From: Cephalopachus bancanus
Lineage: Eukaryota; Chordata; Mammalia; Primates; Tarsiidae
DNA: 64,000 bases
NCBI GenBank assembly: GCA_027257055.1
Contig: JAPVLO010000570.1
Location: forward strand, 820,001 to 884,000
Reading direction: 5' to 3'
Each line of letters starts with the position of its first letter. Within the stretch, counting starts at the first letter, position 1. This document shows, in pieces, positions 47,240 to 58,325 of this stretch. The position numbers and the translations under genes were made by a program. Below the pieces are notes generated by a model. That model was not told where the DNA came from, did not search any database, and saw only the letters and a list, made by a program, of their open reading frames with translations.

Positions 47240-48715
47240 GAGTGAGTCTCTCTGCTGTTCACTCTCTTACTGGAGAATTATGCAATCCAGACCATAGGAG
47301 AGAAGGACTCCTCAAGGTCTTGGATCTAACTTGGGGAGTGGCTGGGACACTGTGAGAAAACCTACTTTGTGAAGTGTCTTATGCCCTCCCCCAGACCTGA
47401 GTACCTCCATTAGAATGTCATTCTTGATCCTAGCGCTTAGCAAGCTGTGCAAGGGTCCCAAGAGCTAGCAGTTGCAGCAGTCATTGACATTAGAGACTCA
47501 GTCTAAGGCTTGGCAAACTTCGACTCAAGCAAAGAAGGGGATCTCACAGCCAGAATTAAGTGTGTTGTGGCTCTAGTCACTGGTGATAGAGTGAGATTCC
47601 CTTCCCTCAGACTTGAATTAAATGAAAGTCATTGCAGAGGCTTGATATTAAGCTTCTGGACAACATCTACAGCCTAGAGCTACATTGTGGACTAAATGCA
47701 AACTGCATTTAGTGAATAACTGAATATCTCAAATGCTGTTACAGTTGGAACAGGGGAGTAAACCCTACCAAGACTGAGGTATGACAGCAAAGTAGTTTCA
47801 ACACTTGCTAGCTGAGATTGGTATGCTAGAATATCCCAATTTTCTATGTTGAGACTTTAGCACAACAGCAGTTGCTCATCACCCAGGTATTTCAAAAGGG
47901 TCATGAGAACTGATCTGCCACCCGTCAGGACTGGTGATTGTGCCTACCGTTGGGGGTGCTGAGTGTATGCTTGCTCAATGCAACTCCACTCAGCTTTGGC
48001 CCACCCATTGAGACAAAGCACCAGATTCAAGTCTCTGGTAAGTTCTACAACCCAATCTACCACCTGGAATACCTGAGCATTTTTTTTCTGTGGAACAGAA
48101 CAAGTATAAATTCTACTTTTACCTCCACAGCTGATTCTTACTTGAAATTACCCTTTTATGGCCTAAAGAAACTGCTTTCATCTCATGCCTCAGTCTTGGC
48201 AGGGTTTACTCCCCTGTCCATAGCTGATTCTTTCTTGGAAGTAACATTTATTAGCCTAAAGACATGCCTGTACATTCCATCAACACAAAAGCTAACTAAA
48301 GATCATGACACTTGGAAACATGAAAAGCTTCTCACATCACTGCTACTCCCATTGTCCATGCCACCTTGGCTTCCCAAGAGGTTGTAAGCACTTCCAGTCA
48401 ACCTTTACACCATCACTGCAATCAGCATTCAAGAAAGCCACCATACTAAGGCTATTTATAAATAAAATATTTATACAAAGTCTTCACTATTGCATGCACC
48501 CAAAAGCAAAGCCATACCCAACCAACAGTCATAGTTACATCTTTATTTTAAAAAGTCAATCCCCAATGAAAGTAAATTCAAAAGTGACTGTTACTTGGGC
48601 TACTCAGAAATTAATGAAGAGACACAGAAAACCCAATAAAATAGATATTAAGACACTACAAATGAAAAAATATACTTATCTGGCAATATATAATAACTAA
48701 AACCAAAACCAAAAC
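47240..48715 (+). mobile_element. Old L1 (L1MA-like) 5'UTR
   Basis: GC content is above its neighbours, with long non-coding blocks. The end, 'ccaacagtcatagttacatctttattttaaaaagtcaatccccaatgaaagtaaattcaaaagtgactg', matches what I know of L1MA-type 5' ends. The open frames at 47938-48387 and 48305-48700 fall in this region and look incidental. Confidence 0.55.
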
Positions 48716-48960
48716 AATCAACATCTTCTTACTTGGAAAACAGGTTTTTTTTGTCCATTTATGATGCTTAAATGTAGCTGTATATACAATTCTTTGCTTC
48801 CTGTTTTGTTGTGTTTTGCTTCTTGCAGCACTTTGAAAAGGCCATCTTATCCTCTTGTGGCCTGTAATATTTCTGCTGAGAAATCTGCTGTTTGTCTGAT
48901 ATTTATCCTTTATAGATGACTAGATGTTTTTCTCTTGCTCACTTTAGAAATTGTTCTTTG
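48716..48960 (-). mobile_element. Old L1 ORF1-region fragment, minus strand
   Basis: 'gcagcactttgaaaaggccatcttatcctc', 'cctgtaatatttctgctgagaaatctgctg' and 'atgtttttctcttgctcactttag' match an L1 5'-half block in reverse. Confidence 0.6.
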
Positions 48961-49318
48961 ACCAGTAACACAGAAATACAAAAGATCATCATAACCTATT
49001 ATGAAAATCTGTGTACCCACAAACTAGACAAGCTACAGAAAAAAGATAATTTCTGGAAATACACAATCCTCAAGATTGAAGCAGGAAGAAACAGAAAACT
49101 GTACAAATCAATTACAAGTAAAAAGATTGAATTAGTAATAAAATATTTCAAAAAAATCATAGGGCTACATAAAAATGTTCCTAAACATTGTGGAGGAGCA
49201 ATTTTTCCTAACTCATTTCATGAGGTCTTCTCGGACCACAGCAATATAAAAGTAATGATACCAAAAACAGACGAGGACAAAGCAACAACAACAAACTACA
49301 GAAAAAAAAATCTCTGAT
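48961..49318 (+). pseudogene. Old L1 ORF2 fragment (linker region)
   Basis: The open frame at 48916-49317 includes 'EIQKIIITYYENLCTHKLDK' and 'DEDKATTTNYRKK', which follow the L1 linker 'EIQ..I..YY..LY..KL' pattern and the '..NYRPISL' approach. It has internal deletions and no RT active site. Confidence 0.65.
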
Positions 49319-49544
49319 GAACGTATTCATGAAAAGACCAAACTCTGTAAAACATTTAAAGAGGGCCATTTTGAGACAAATATGAGTGACCAAGGCTTGA
49401 GGCACAGTCTCAAAGGTTCTGAGAATATGTGTCCAAGGTATTAAAATTATGACTTGATTTAATGCATCATAGAGATACAGAAGTTACAGACAAAAATGTA
49501 AATCAATACATGTGATGTTTATATTGGTATACCAATGTTCATTA
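49319..49544 (+). mobile_element. Old LTR-type repeat, left piece
   Basis: 'gggccattttgagacaaatatgagtgaccaaggcttgaggcacagtctcaaaggttctgag' resembles the opening of an old retroviral LTR-type repeat whose later part seems to be at 53830-54425. The family is not identified. Confidence 0.4.
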
Positions 49545-49580
49545 TGAAGTCAACCTTGTTGATAAGGTGTGTCCCTCCCT

Positions 49581-49651
49581 CCCCTGGCAGTTTCCCTTAA
49601 CTGCCAATCCCAAGCCCCTTCCCCTGGCAGTTTCCCACTACTGCCAATCCC
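49581..49651. repeat. 40-bp tandem duplication in the L1 3'UTR
   Basis: 'cccctggcagtttccc' plus 'actgccaatccc' occurs twice, 40 bp apart. On the L1 sense strand it is G-rich with several GGG/GGGG runs. Confidence 0.88.
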
Positions 49652-52084
49652 TTTCTCATACTACTATGATAATTGCTCAATGTATGCTTATAAGTGAGAA
49701 TCTATGATACTTTGTTCTTTGTTTCTGTGATAGATCACTGAGTATGAACGACTCTAAATCCATCCCAGTTGCTGCGAAGTCCAAACGTTTGTCTTTCTTT
49801 ATGGTTGTGTAATATTCCATTGTGTATATGTACCATATTTTTTATCTAGTCCAGTTTTAATGGGCAGCATGGTTGGTACCATGTTTTTGCTATTGTGAAT
49901 AGAGCTGAAGCCAAAATGCATGTGCAGGTATCTTTTTGGTGTAATGACTTGAGTTCTTCCAGGTATTTCCCATTATGGGGACTGCTGGTTGTATGGAAGG
50001 TTAATTTCTAGTTCTTTCAGGAATTGCCACACTGTCTTCCAAAGAGGTTGCACTAGTTTGCATTCACATCAGCATTGTAGAAGAGTTCTTTTTTCTCTGC
50101 AACCTTGCCAGTAACTGTTGTTTGTTTTATTGATGATGGCCATTCTTACTAGATTTAGGTGGTATCTCAATGTGGTTTTGATTTGCATTTCTCTGAAGAT
50201 TAGTGAAGCTGAGTACTTTTTAATGTGTCTGTTGGCTGCCTGTATATCTTCTTTTGAGAAGTGCCTATTCATGTATTTTTCCCAATTTTTAATGGGACTG
50301 TTTTTTTCCTTTTGACACGTTTGAGTTCCATGTAGGTACTAGATGTTAGGCCTTTGTTAGACATATAGTTGGCAACTATTTTTTTTTCCCATTCTGTGGG
50401 CTGTCTCCCACTCTCTTGGTGGTTTCTTTTGCTTTGCAGAAGCTTGCCAGTTTGATGAGGTCCCACTTATCTGCTTTATCTCTTATGGCATGGGACTTGG
50501 GGTTTTGATCAGGAATTGATTGCCAGTTCCAATCTCCACAAGGGTGTCTCCTGAATTTTCTAGGGTTATTATAGTTTGAGGATTTACATTTAGGTCTTTG
50601 ATCTATTTGGAGTTAATTATTATGCATGATGATAGGTAGGGGTCCTGTTTCAATCATTTGTAGGTAATCAGCCATTTTTCCCAGAATTATTTACTGAATA
50701 GGTTCTCCTCTCCACAGTGGTTGTTGTCAGAGGCATTGCCAAGATGAGTTAGTTGAGAAATTGAAGCTTTGCTTCTGGAATCTCTATCCTGTTCCTTTGG
50801 TCCATATGCCTGTTCGTGTACCAATACCAGGCTGTTTTGATTACTGTAGTTTTATAGCAAAGTTTGATGTCTGGAATTGTGATACTTCCTGCTTTTCTTC
50901 TTTTTTTAGGATTGTTTTGGCTATTAGTGGTTGTTTATGTTTTCATATGAATTCCTGAATTGTCATTTCCAGGTCTGAGAATGTTTATAATTTATTGGGT
51001 ATTGCATTGAGTCTGTAGATTTCCTTTGGAAGGTGGACATGTTAACAATGTTGACTTTCCCTATCCATGAGCATGGAATATGTTCCCATTTGTTTGGGTC
51101 TTCTTGGATTTCTTTGAGCAGTGTTTTGTAGTTCTCATTGTAAAGGTCTTTCAATTCTCTGGTTAGGAAGATGCCAAGGTATTTCATTTTTTATTTGTTT
51201 GCTTCTATTATGAATGGGATTGTGCTTTTTATTTGGTTCTCCATCTGCTTGTTGTTAGTATATAAGAATGCAACTTCCTTCACACATTTATCTTGTACCC
51301 CAAGACTTTGCCAAAATCCTTTATCAGTGCAAACAGGTTTCTGACAGATTCTCTTGGATTTTCAAGGTATAGGATCATATCACGAGTAAAGAGAGATAAC
51401 TTGGTTCCTCTTTTCCAATTTGGATAACCCTGATTTCCTTCTCTTGTCTAATTGCCCACCTAGGACTTGCAACACAATGTTGAACAAGATGGGTGAGAGG
51501 AGGCAAACTTGTCTTTTTCCAGTTTTCAGGGGAATGTTTCCAATTTATGTCTGTTTAGCAATATGGTAGCAGTGGGTTTATCATAGATGGTGCTTACTAA
51601 TTTGAGGTACATTCCTTCTATACCTAGGTGTTTAAGGGTTTTTATCAGAGTAGATGCTGGATTTTATCAATAGCTTTTTCTGCATCTAATGGTATAATCA
51701 TGTGGTTCTTGTTTTTACATCTGTTGATGTATTTAATTACATGTATGGTCTTGTGGATGTTGAACCAGCCCTGCTTCCTGGGGATGAAGCTTACTTAATC
51801 ATAATGGATGAGTTTTTAGATGTATTTTTGGATCTGATTTGCTAGAATCTTGTTGAGGATTTTTGTATCTGTGTTCATAAGGGATATTGGTCTGTAGTTC
51901 TCTTTTTTACTGGATCTTTACCGGTTTGAGTATCAGTGTGATGTTTGCTTAGTTCAATGATTTGGGGAGAATACCATCTTTCTCAATTGACTGGAATGCT
52001 TTCAATAGGATTGGTGTCAGCTCCTCCTTGTACATTTTGTAGAATTCTACTGGAAAGCCATCTGGTCCGGAGCTTGTTGTTGTC

Positions 52085-52107
52085 GGTGGTGGTGGTGGTG
52101 GTGGTAG
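52085..52107. repeat. (GGT)n expansion inside L1 ORF2
   Basis: A run of about seven GGT triplets, read on the L1 strand as consecutive Pro codons, followed by Thr codons. It sits where other copies here (e.g. 60640) encode Lys-rich 'LPTKKK'. Confidence 0.9.
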
Positions 52108-52447
52108 TTTCATTATGACAGAGTCTATTTCCTGGGTAGTTATTGGTCGATTTAGTGTCTCAACATCTTCTTTTTTCAACCTGGGTAGGTTGTGTGATGC
52201 AGAATGTCCTCCATTTCATTTAGGTTATCAAGTTTGTTTCCATACAGGTGTGCATAGTTATCTCTGATAATCTTTTGTATTTCTTCAGGGTCACTTGTGG
52301 TTTGATCTTTTGTATTCCTGATGGTGTTCATTTGGGCTTTTTCTTTCTTTTTCTTGATCATTCTAGCTAGGGGTTCATCAATCTTGTTAATTCTTTCAAA
52401 GGACCAGCTTATTGTTTTGTTGATGTTTTCTATGGTATTTTTGTTTT

Positions 52448-52742
52448 GTTTTGTTTTGTTTTTTAGTTGGAATCTCACTCTGTAGCCCAGACTGCAGTCC
52501 AGTGGCATGCTCCTGGCCACCACAGCCTTGACCTGCTGGGCTCCGGCAATCCTTCCACCTCAACTTTCCAAGTAGCGGGAACTACAGGCACACACTACCA
52601 TGCCCAGCTAATTTTTTGATTTATTGTAGAGACAAGATCTTGCCAAGTTGCCCAGGCAGGTCTCAAACCTGCGAGCTCAGGCCATCCACTCACCTCAGCC
52701 TCCCAAAGCACAGGATTATAGGCTGAGCCACTGAGCACAGCT
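52448..52742 (-). mobile_element. Tarsier-type Alu dimer inside L1 ORF2
   Basis: Minus-strand dimer preceded by a (TTTTG)n poly(A) side. Flanks share tatttttgtttt (52436-52447 and about 52744-52755). Confidence 0.93.
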
Positions 52743-53829
52743 GATATTTTTGTTTTCTTTGTCCCATAGTTGGGCTCTTATTTTGGTGTTTTGGGTTCTT
52801 CTGCTAATGCTGGAATTTTGGTGGTCTTCTCTTTCAAGTTACCTTAGGTGTTTGTTAGGTTCTCAACTTGTGATCCTTCCATTTTCATGATGTGTGCTCA
52901 TAGAGATATAAATTCCTATCTTAGAACTGATTTTATAGCATTCCAGATGTTTTCATAAGATTTTTTTCAGTTTCTTTTGTTTCCAGGAATCTTGATCTCA
53001 GTGTTGACCCTGTAGCTGTTCAACATCGAGCTGTTTAGTGTCCATGTCTTTGTGGGCTTTGGGGAAGTTTTGTTGATGTTGTATTTTTCCACTGTGGTCT
53101 GAGAAGTTACATGGCAATATATCAATCTTATGGAATTTGTTTCTGCTTGATTTATGGCTGAGAATATGATCGATCTTGCAGTACACTCCATGGGGTGATG
53201 TATAGAATGTATACTCTGTGGTTGTTGGGTGGAATAGTCTGTAGGTATCTATTAAGTCTATTTGGTTGAGTTCTAAGTTTAGGTCCTGAATCTCCTTGTT
53301 GATTTTTTTCCTCAATAATATATGTAGGACTGTTAGTGAGGTATTCTAGTCCCCTGCTATAGCAGTGGTTGAGTCAGTATCCTTTTTTGTTTACTTAGTA
53401 GTTGCTTTATAAATGCTGGTGCTCTTGTTTTGGCTGCATGTATGCTTAGGATGACTATTTCTTGTTGATGGATTGAACCTTTTATCATTATGTAGTGTCC
53501 TTTTGTATCTTTTAAAATTTTTGATAGCTTAAAGATTGTTTTGTCTGATATTAAGATTGTGAATCCTGCCTTCCTTTGTGATCCATTTGCCTGGAAACTC
53601 GTTTTCCACTCATTTATAACTTTAAGTCTATGTGTGTCTTTTGTGGTGAGGTGAGTTTCCTGAATGCAGCAAATAACTGGGTTGGTGTTCCTTATCGAGC
53701 TTGCCATTCTGTATCTTTTTAATGGTGCATTTAGTCCATTTGCATTCAGGCTGATTATTGAAATGTGATTGTTTATTGCTGTTGTGAGGTTCTTATAAAG
53801 TTTTTCTTTCCTTGTTTTCTTGTAGCTTT

Positions 53830-54425
53830 GGGGTTGATGCAGATTTGGGGTTGATGCAGATTCACAGAGTTTTTATTTGGCAATTAGTTAAGAGAGTTTA
53901 GATCTATTAAAAAATTAGAATACATGAAAAAAAATCCATGACTTAAGATAAGGGGTTATGGAAGACAAGATTCTTGTTATATAAATAAAGCCTCTATGTA
54001 TCAGGCTTCAGAGGCAATAGGTGGAGATTATCTTAAAAGATGTCAAACTCTTTCTAGTGATGGAGATTCACTAAAGATGCAAATTTCTCCAAGAAGTGAA
54101 TTTGCAGGGTCATTTCAAAACATATCAAAGAAACATGTTCTTGGATAAATATTTTTATTTTCCATAGTGTCTGTTATCTGTCATGTGATGCCATATCATA
54201 GTAAGGTTGGAATTTGATATCTTATTACCTCAGTGTCTGATTTGTCAGTCTTATGATTTCTATTTTAGTGTTAATACGGGTTAATTGTGCCTAAAACCCA
54301 CAATGGATGGGGTTTAGCAAGGCATATCCAATCTTGTTTGGCATCATAGCCTAGCATTTAGTTTTTCAGGTTTCCCTTGCTTCAGATGAGATTTAATTTA
54401 GTTGAGTGGGGAGTTATAACTTTAT
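53830..54425 (+). mobile_element. Old LTR-type repeat, right piece
   Basis: 'acttaagataaggggttatggaagacaagattcttgttatataaataaagcc', 'ggcttcagaggcaataggtgg' and 'tgtgcctaaaacccacaatggatggggt' continue the same kind of old LTR-type repeat as 49319-49544. The start holds a 17-bp tandem duplication ('ggggttgatgcagattt', twice from 53829). Non-coding. Confidence 0.4.
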
Positions 54426-54429
54426 TTTT

Positions 54430-57110
54430 GTTTCACAAATATAGATGCAAAAGTCCTCGATAATATACTAGGAAGCCAAATCCAACAGCACATCAAAAAT
54501 TTACTGCATCATAATCAAGTGGGTTTTATACCAGGGATGCAAGTATGGTTTAACATATGCAAGCCAATAAATATGATACATTCCATAAGCCAAATTAAGG
54601 ACAAAAGCTATCTGACTACCTCAATAAATGCAAATAAAGCATTTGATAAAATTTAACATTTCATGACAACAAATTTCAACAGACTAGAACAAGACGAGGA
54701 TGACCATAATGACCACTGCTATTCAACATAGTACTGAAAGTCCTAACCAGAGCAACTGGGCAATGGAAAGAGATAAAAACCATCCATTTTAGAAAAGAAA
54801 AAGTCAAATTATCTCTCTTATGTGATGTGGTCGTACTTCTTGAAACTCCTAAATAATTTTTAAAAACCTCCTATATTTGATAAAAGAATTCAGTGATGTT
54901 TCAGAATATAAAATTAACTTACAAAAAATAAGAGCATTTATATCTATCAGTAACCATTGAGTTCAGAAACTAATCAAGATGGAAATCTCACTCATAAAAG
55001 CTATAAAAAATCTGGTAATAGTTTAACCAAGAAATGTGAAAATTCTCTAAGATTAAAAACTACAAAGCACTGATTTAAAAAATGTTGTTGAAACAGAACA
55101 ATGAAAAATCATCCCATGCTTATGCATTGAAAACAATTAAATTTAATAAAATGAACATAGATCCTATAGCCATCTACAGATTCAATGCTATCCTCATAAA
55201 AATTCCAGCATCAGTTTTCACAGAATTAGAAAAAATATATATTTATATGGAACCTAAAACGTGCTCCAATATCAAAAGCAACTCCAAGTAAAAAGAACAA
55301 AGCTAGAGGCATCACATTACCTGATGTCAAATTATATTACAAGGCTATTACAGCCAAAACAAATGATACAGCTATAAAAATAGAAATAGGCAAGGCACCA
55401 TGCCTCAGTCTGTAATCCCAACACTTTAGGAGGCTGAGGCAAGAGGATTGCCTGATCCTAGGGAGTTCGAGACCAGCCTGGGCAACTTGGTGAGACCTCA
55501 TCTCCACAATAAATAAAAAATGTAGCCCTGCATGGTAGTATGCACCTGTAGTTCCAGCTACTTGGAAGGCTGAGGTAGAAGGATGGCCTAAGCCCAGCAG
55601 GTCAAGGCTGCAATGGCCATGAGTGTGCAACTGCACTTCAGCGCCTGGGTGACCGAGTAAGATTCCAACTTAAAAAAAAAATGTGTCTTTTATAATTTGC
55701 TGTGTTATAAATGTTGGAAAAATAGATCAATAGAACAAAATATAGAAATCAGAATTAAAACCAAATACTTACAACCAACAATTCTTTGATGAAATTGATC
55801 AAAACATGCACTGTAGAGAGGACATGGTTTTCAATAAGTAGTGCTGAGAAAATTGAATTGCCATATGCAGATTAATAAATTTGACCCCATCTCTCATCTT
55901 GTAAAAAATAAACAAGATAAATTAAAGACATACATATAATACTTGAAGTTTTAAAAATATAAAAAACACACAAAAACCCAGAAAACTCCTCTGGACATTG
56001 GTCTAGGTAAAAAACTCATGACTAATACCTCTAAAGCATATACAACAAAAACAAAAATAGACAATTTTGAGTTAAAATAAAATGTTTCTGTAAAACAATC
56101 AGCTGAGTGAAAAAACAGGTAGCTTGCAGAATGGGAAAAAATTGCAATTATGTATTCAACATGTACTAATATCCAGATTTTACAAGAAATATAAACAACT
56201 CAAAGAGAAAAAATAATAATATCATTAAAATGTAAACAAAGGACACAAATGGATAAGTTTTCAAAAGAAATACAGATGGGTAGCAGGCATATGACCAAAT
56301 GATCAATGTCATAGTAATTAGAGATATGTAAATTATAACCAAAGAGTTATATCTTACATCTGTCATAATGACTATTATAAAAATGACAAAACATAACAGA
56401 TGTTGGCAAGGATGTAGAGAAAAGGGAATACTTATACACTCTTTGCCAAAATGTGAGTTTTTGCAACCTCCACGGAGAACAGTATAAATATTTTTTTAAA
56501 CACTAAGAAGAGAACTGCTATTTGAGCCAGCAAACCCACTACAGGGTATCTACTCAAAAGAAAATAAATCATTACACCAAAGAGATACCTACATTCATAT
56601 GCTTACCTCAGCATTATTCACAACAACAAAAATATGGAATCAACAAAAGTGTTCATCAACAGATGATTGGATAAATATGATGTGGTATATATGTACAATG
56701 AAATACTATTGATCCCAAAACAAAGATATTATGTATTTTTCAGCAACATGGATTAATTTAAAGGGCATTATCTTAAGTGAAACAATTTGCAAACATGAAG
56801 ACAAATACAGAATTCTCCTCTAAACAGGAGTTAAATACTGTGTCCATATGGATGTAGAGTGTGAACTGATAAAAAGGCCCTTACAAAGTTTGAGGTATGG
56901 GAGGGGAGTGTGATAAGAAATTACTTGTTGGACACGATGTATATTATTTGAGTGATGGATATCCTAAAAGCCTTAACTTTACTATTATGCAACCTTTCCA
57001 TGGAATAAAATGACACTTGTATACCATAAATTTATACCCAAAAATATACACTAGGAAACAGCAATAGTTTAAAAACTATTGTAAGAGCAAACTTTAATTA
57101 AATAAAATAA
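54430..57110 (+). mobile_element. Old L1, RT to 3'UTR, plus strand
   Basis: RT blocks 'gatgcaaaagtcctcgataatatac' and 'aagtgggttttataccagggatgcaag', an open frame at 55082-55291 with '[22 protein letters not shown]', then C-terminal blocks to 'gaaatactattgatcccaaaac' and a 3'UTR ending near 57110. It is interrupted by an Alu at 55386-55680. Confidence 0.85.
55386..55680 (+). mobile_element. Alu dimer, older subtype, in L1
   Basis: 'ggcaaggcaccatgcctcagtctgtaatccc', 'gcctgggcaacttggtgagacctcatctccac' and 'attccaactt' plus an A tail. The head is mutated. Confidence 0.9.
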
Positions 57111-57277
57111 AGTTCATGTACACAAAAGAACACAAAAAAATGTTAACATTATTTAAAATACAAAATTATCAAAAGAATTATAGATCTATATCAATAGGAA
57201 CACAATATGTAAAGAAGTTATTAGTGGCAATAATAATGCAAAAGGGTGGTATGGGTGAGATATCAGAGAGTAAAGCT
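57111..57277. other. Short unassigned spacer
   Basis: AT-rich sequence between the old L1 tail and the inverted L1. Confidence 0.4.
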
Positions 57278-58325
57278 ACTTGGTCATGGTAGATGATTTT
57301 TGAGATGAATTGTTGGTTCCAACTTGCTAAAATCTTTTGAGAATTTTTGCACCTGTGTGTATTAGGGATATTGGCATGTTGTACTCTTTCTTTGTTGGAT
57401 CTTTACCTAGTTTGGGTATCAGTGTGATGTTAGCTTCATAAGTGATTTGAGGAGAGTTCCGTCTTTCTGGATTGACTGGAATATTTTCAGTAGCATTGGT
57501 ATCAACTCCTCCTTGTATGTTTTGCAGAATTCTGCTGGAAAGTCAAGTCCAGCAAAAAAATTTTTTCTTTTGTAGGTAGTTTACTTATGATGGAGTCAAT
57601 TTGCTGGGTTTTTATTGGTCTATTTAGTATCTTTTTGTTTCAGCCTTGTGAGGTTGTATGTCAGAAAGTTCTCCATTTTATTTAGGTTATTGAGTTTGTT
57701 TCCACACAGATGCACACAGTAATCTTTGATAATATTTTTATTTCTTCAGGATCAGTTGTAACTTGATCTTTTGCATTTCTGATTGTGTTTATTTGGGTTT
57801 TTTTCTTACTTTTCTTGGTCATTCTGACTAGGAGTTGTTCAATCTGGCTTTTCTTTTCAAATAACCAGGTTTTTGTTTTGTTAATTTTTTGTATTATATT
57901 TTTGTCTTCTATGTCCTATGTTTGGACTTTTACTTTGGTGATTTGGATTCTTCTGCTGAAGTAAGGGTTTTAGTGGTCTTGCCATTCCAGCTCCCCTGGG
58001 TGATTTGTTAGGCTGTTAACTAGTGATCTTTCCATTTTCTTGAGGTGTGTTCATAGATTAACAGACTCCCCTCTTAGAACTGTTTTCATGACGTTTCAGA
58101 GGTGTAAGATATTTCTTCTTTTTCATTTGTTTCCAGGAATCTTTCAATTCCGTTTTGAATTCTATGTTGACCAAGGAGTTATTCAACATCATGCTATTTA
58201 GTGTTCATGTTTTTGTAGATTGGGGAGAATTTTGTTGGTGTTAATATTTATTTTTATTCCACTGTGGTCTGAGAAGTTGCATGGCAGTATTTTGATCTTA
58301 TAAAATTTGTTTATGCCTGATTAAT
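57278..58325 (-). pseudogene. Inverted 5' half of a twin-primed L1 (endonuclease end to RT start)
   Basis: Minus-strand ORF2 blocks matching 51830-53100: 'ggatctttacctagtttgggtatcagtgtgatg', 'ctccatttta tttaggttattgagtttgtttcc' and 'ccactgtggtctgagaagttgcatggcag'. Its 5' end faces the sense half at 58326. It is full of stops. Confidence 0.85.

Larger units (their letters stand above)
49675..53790 (-). pseudogene. L1 ORF2 pseudogene, RT active site lost
   Basis: Domain order on the minus strand: endonuclease (about 53790-53000; 'ICCIQETHLTTKDTHRLK', 'GHYIMIKGSIHQQE', 'STEYTF'-like 'TTEYTFYTSPHG'), linker (52450-52180; 'FERINKIDEPLARMIKKK', '[18 protein letters not shown]'), RT (52180-51000; '[13 protein letters not shown]', '[11 protein letters not shown]') and C-terminal part (51190-49680; 'EMQIKTTLRYHL'). 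Stops and frameshifts break it repeatedly. At about 51370-51395 the FADD box reads F-T-R-D, so one catalytic Asp is replaced. A GGT-repeat expansion disrupts the TKKSPGPDG loop. Confidence 0.88.
49545..53815 (-). mobile_element. L1, 5'-truncated, with almost the whole of ORF2
   Basis: Minus-strand L1 with its 3'UTR at 49545-49675 and ORF2 up to about 53795. It is truncated just upstream of the ORF2 start. An Alu interrupts it at 52448-52742. The 3'UTR carries a duplicated C/G-rich block (49581-49611 and 49621-49651). Confidence 0.88.

Noticed and set aside
47938..48700. 149- and 131-codon overlapping frames as a host gene candidate.
   Set aside because: They fall in sequence that ends with a recognisable old L1 5'UTR block; the frames overlap in different phases and show no domain.
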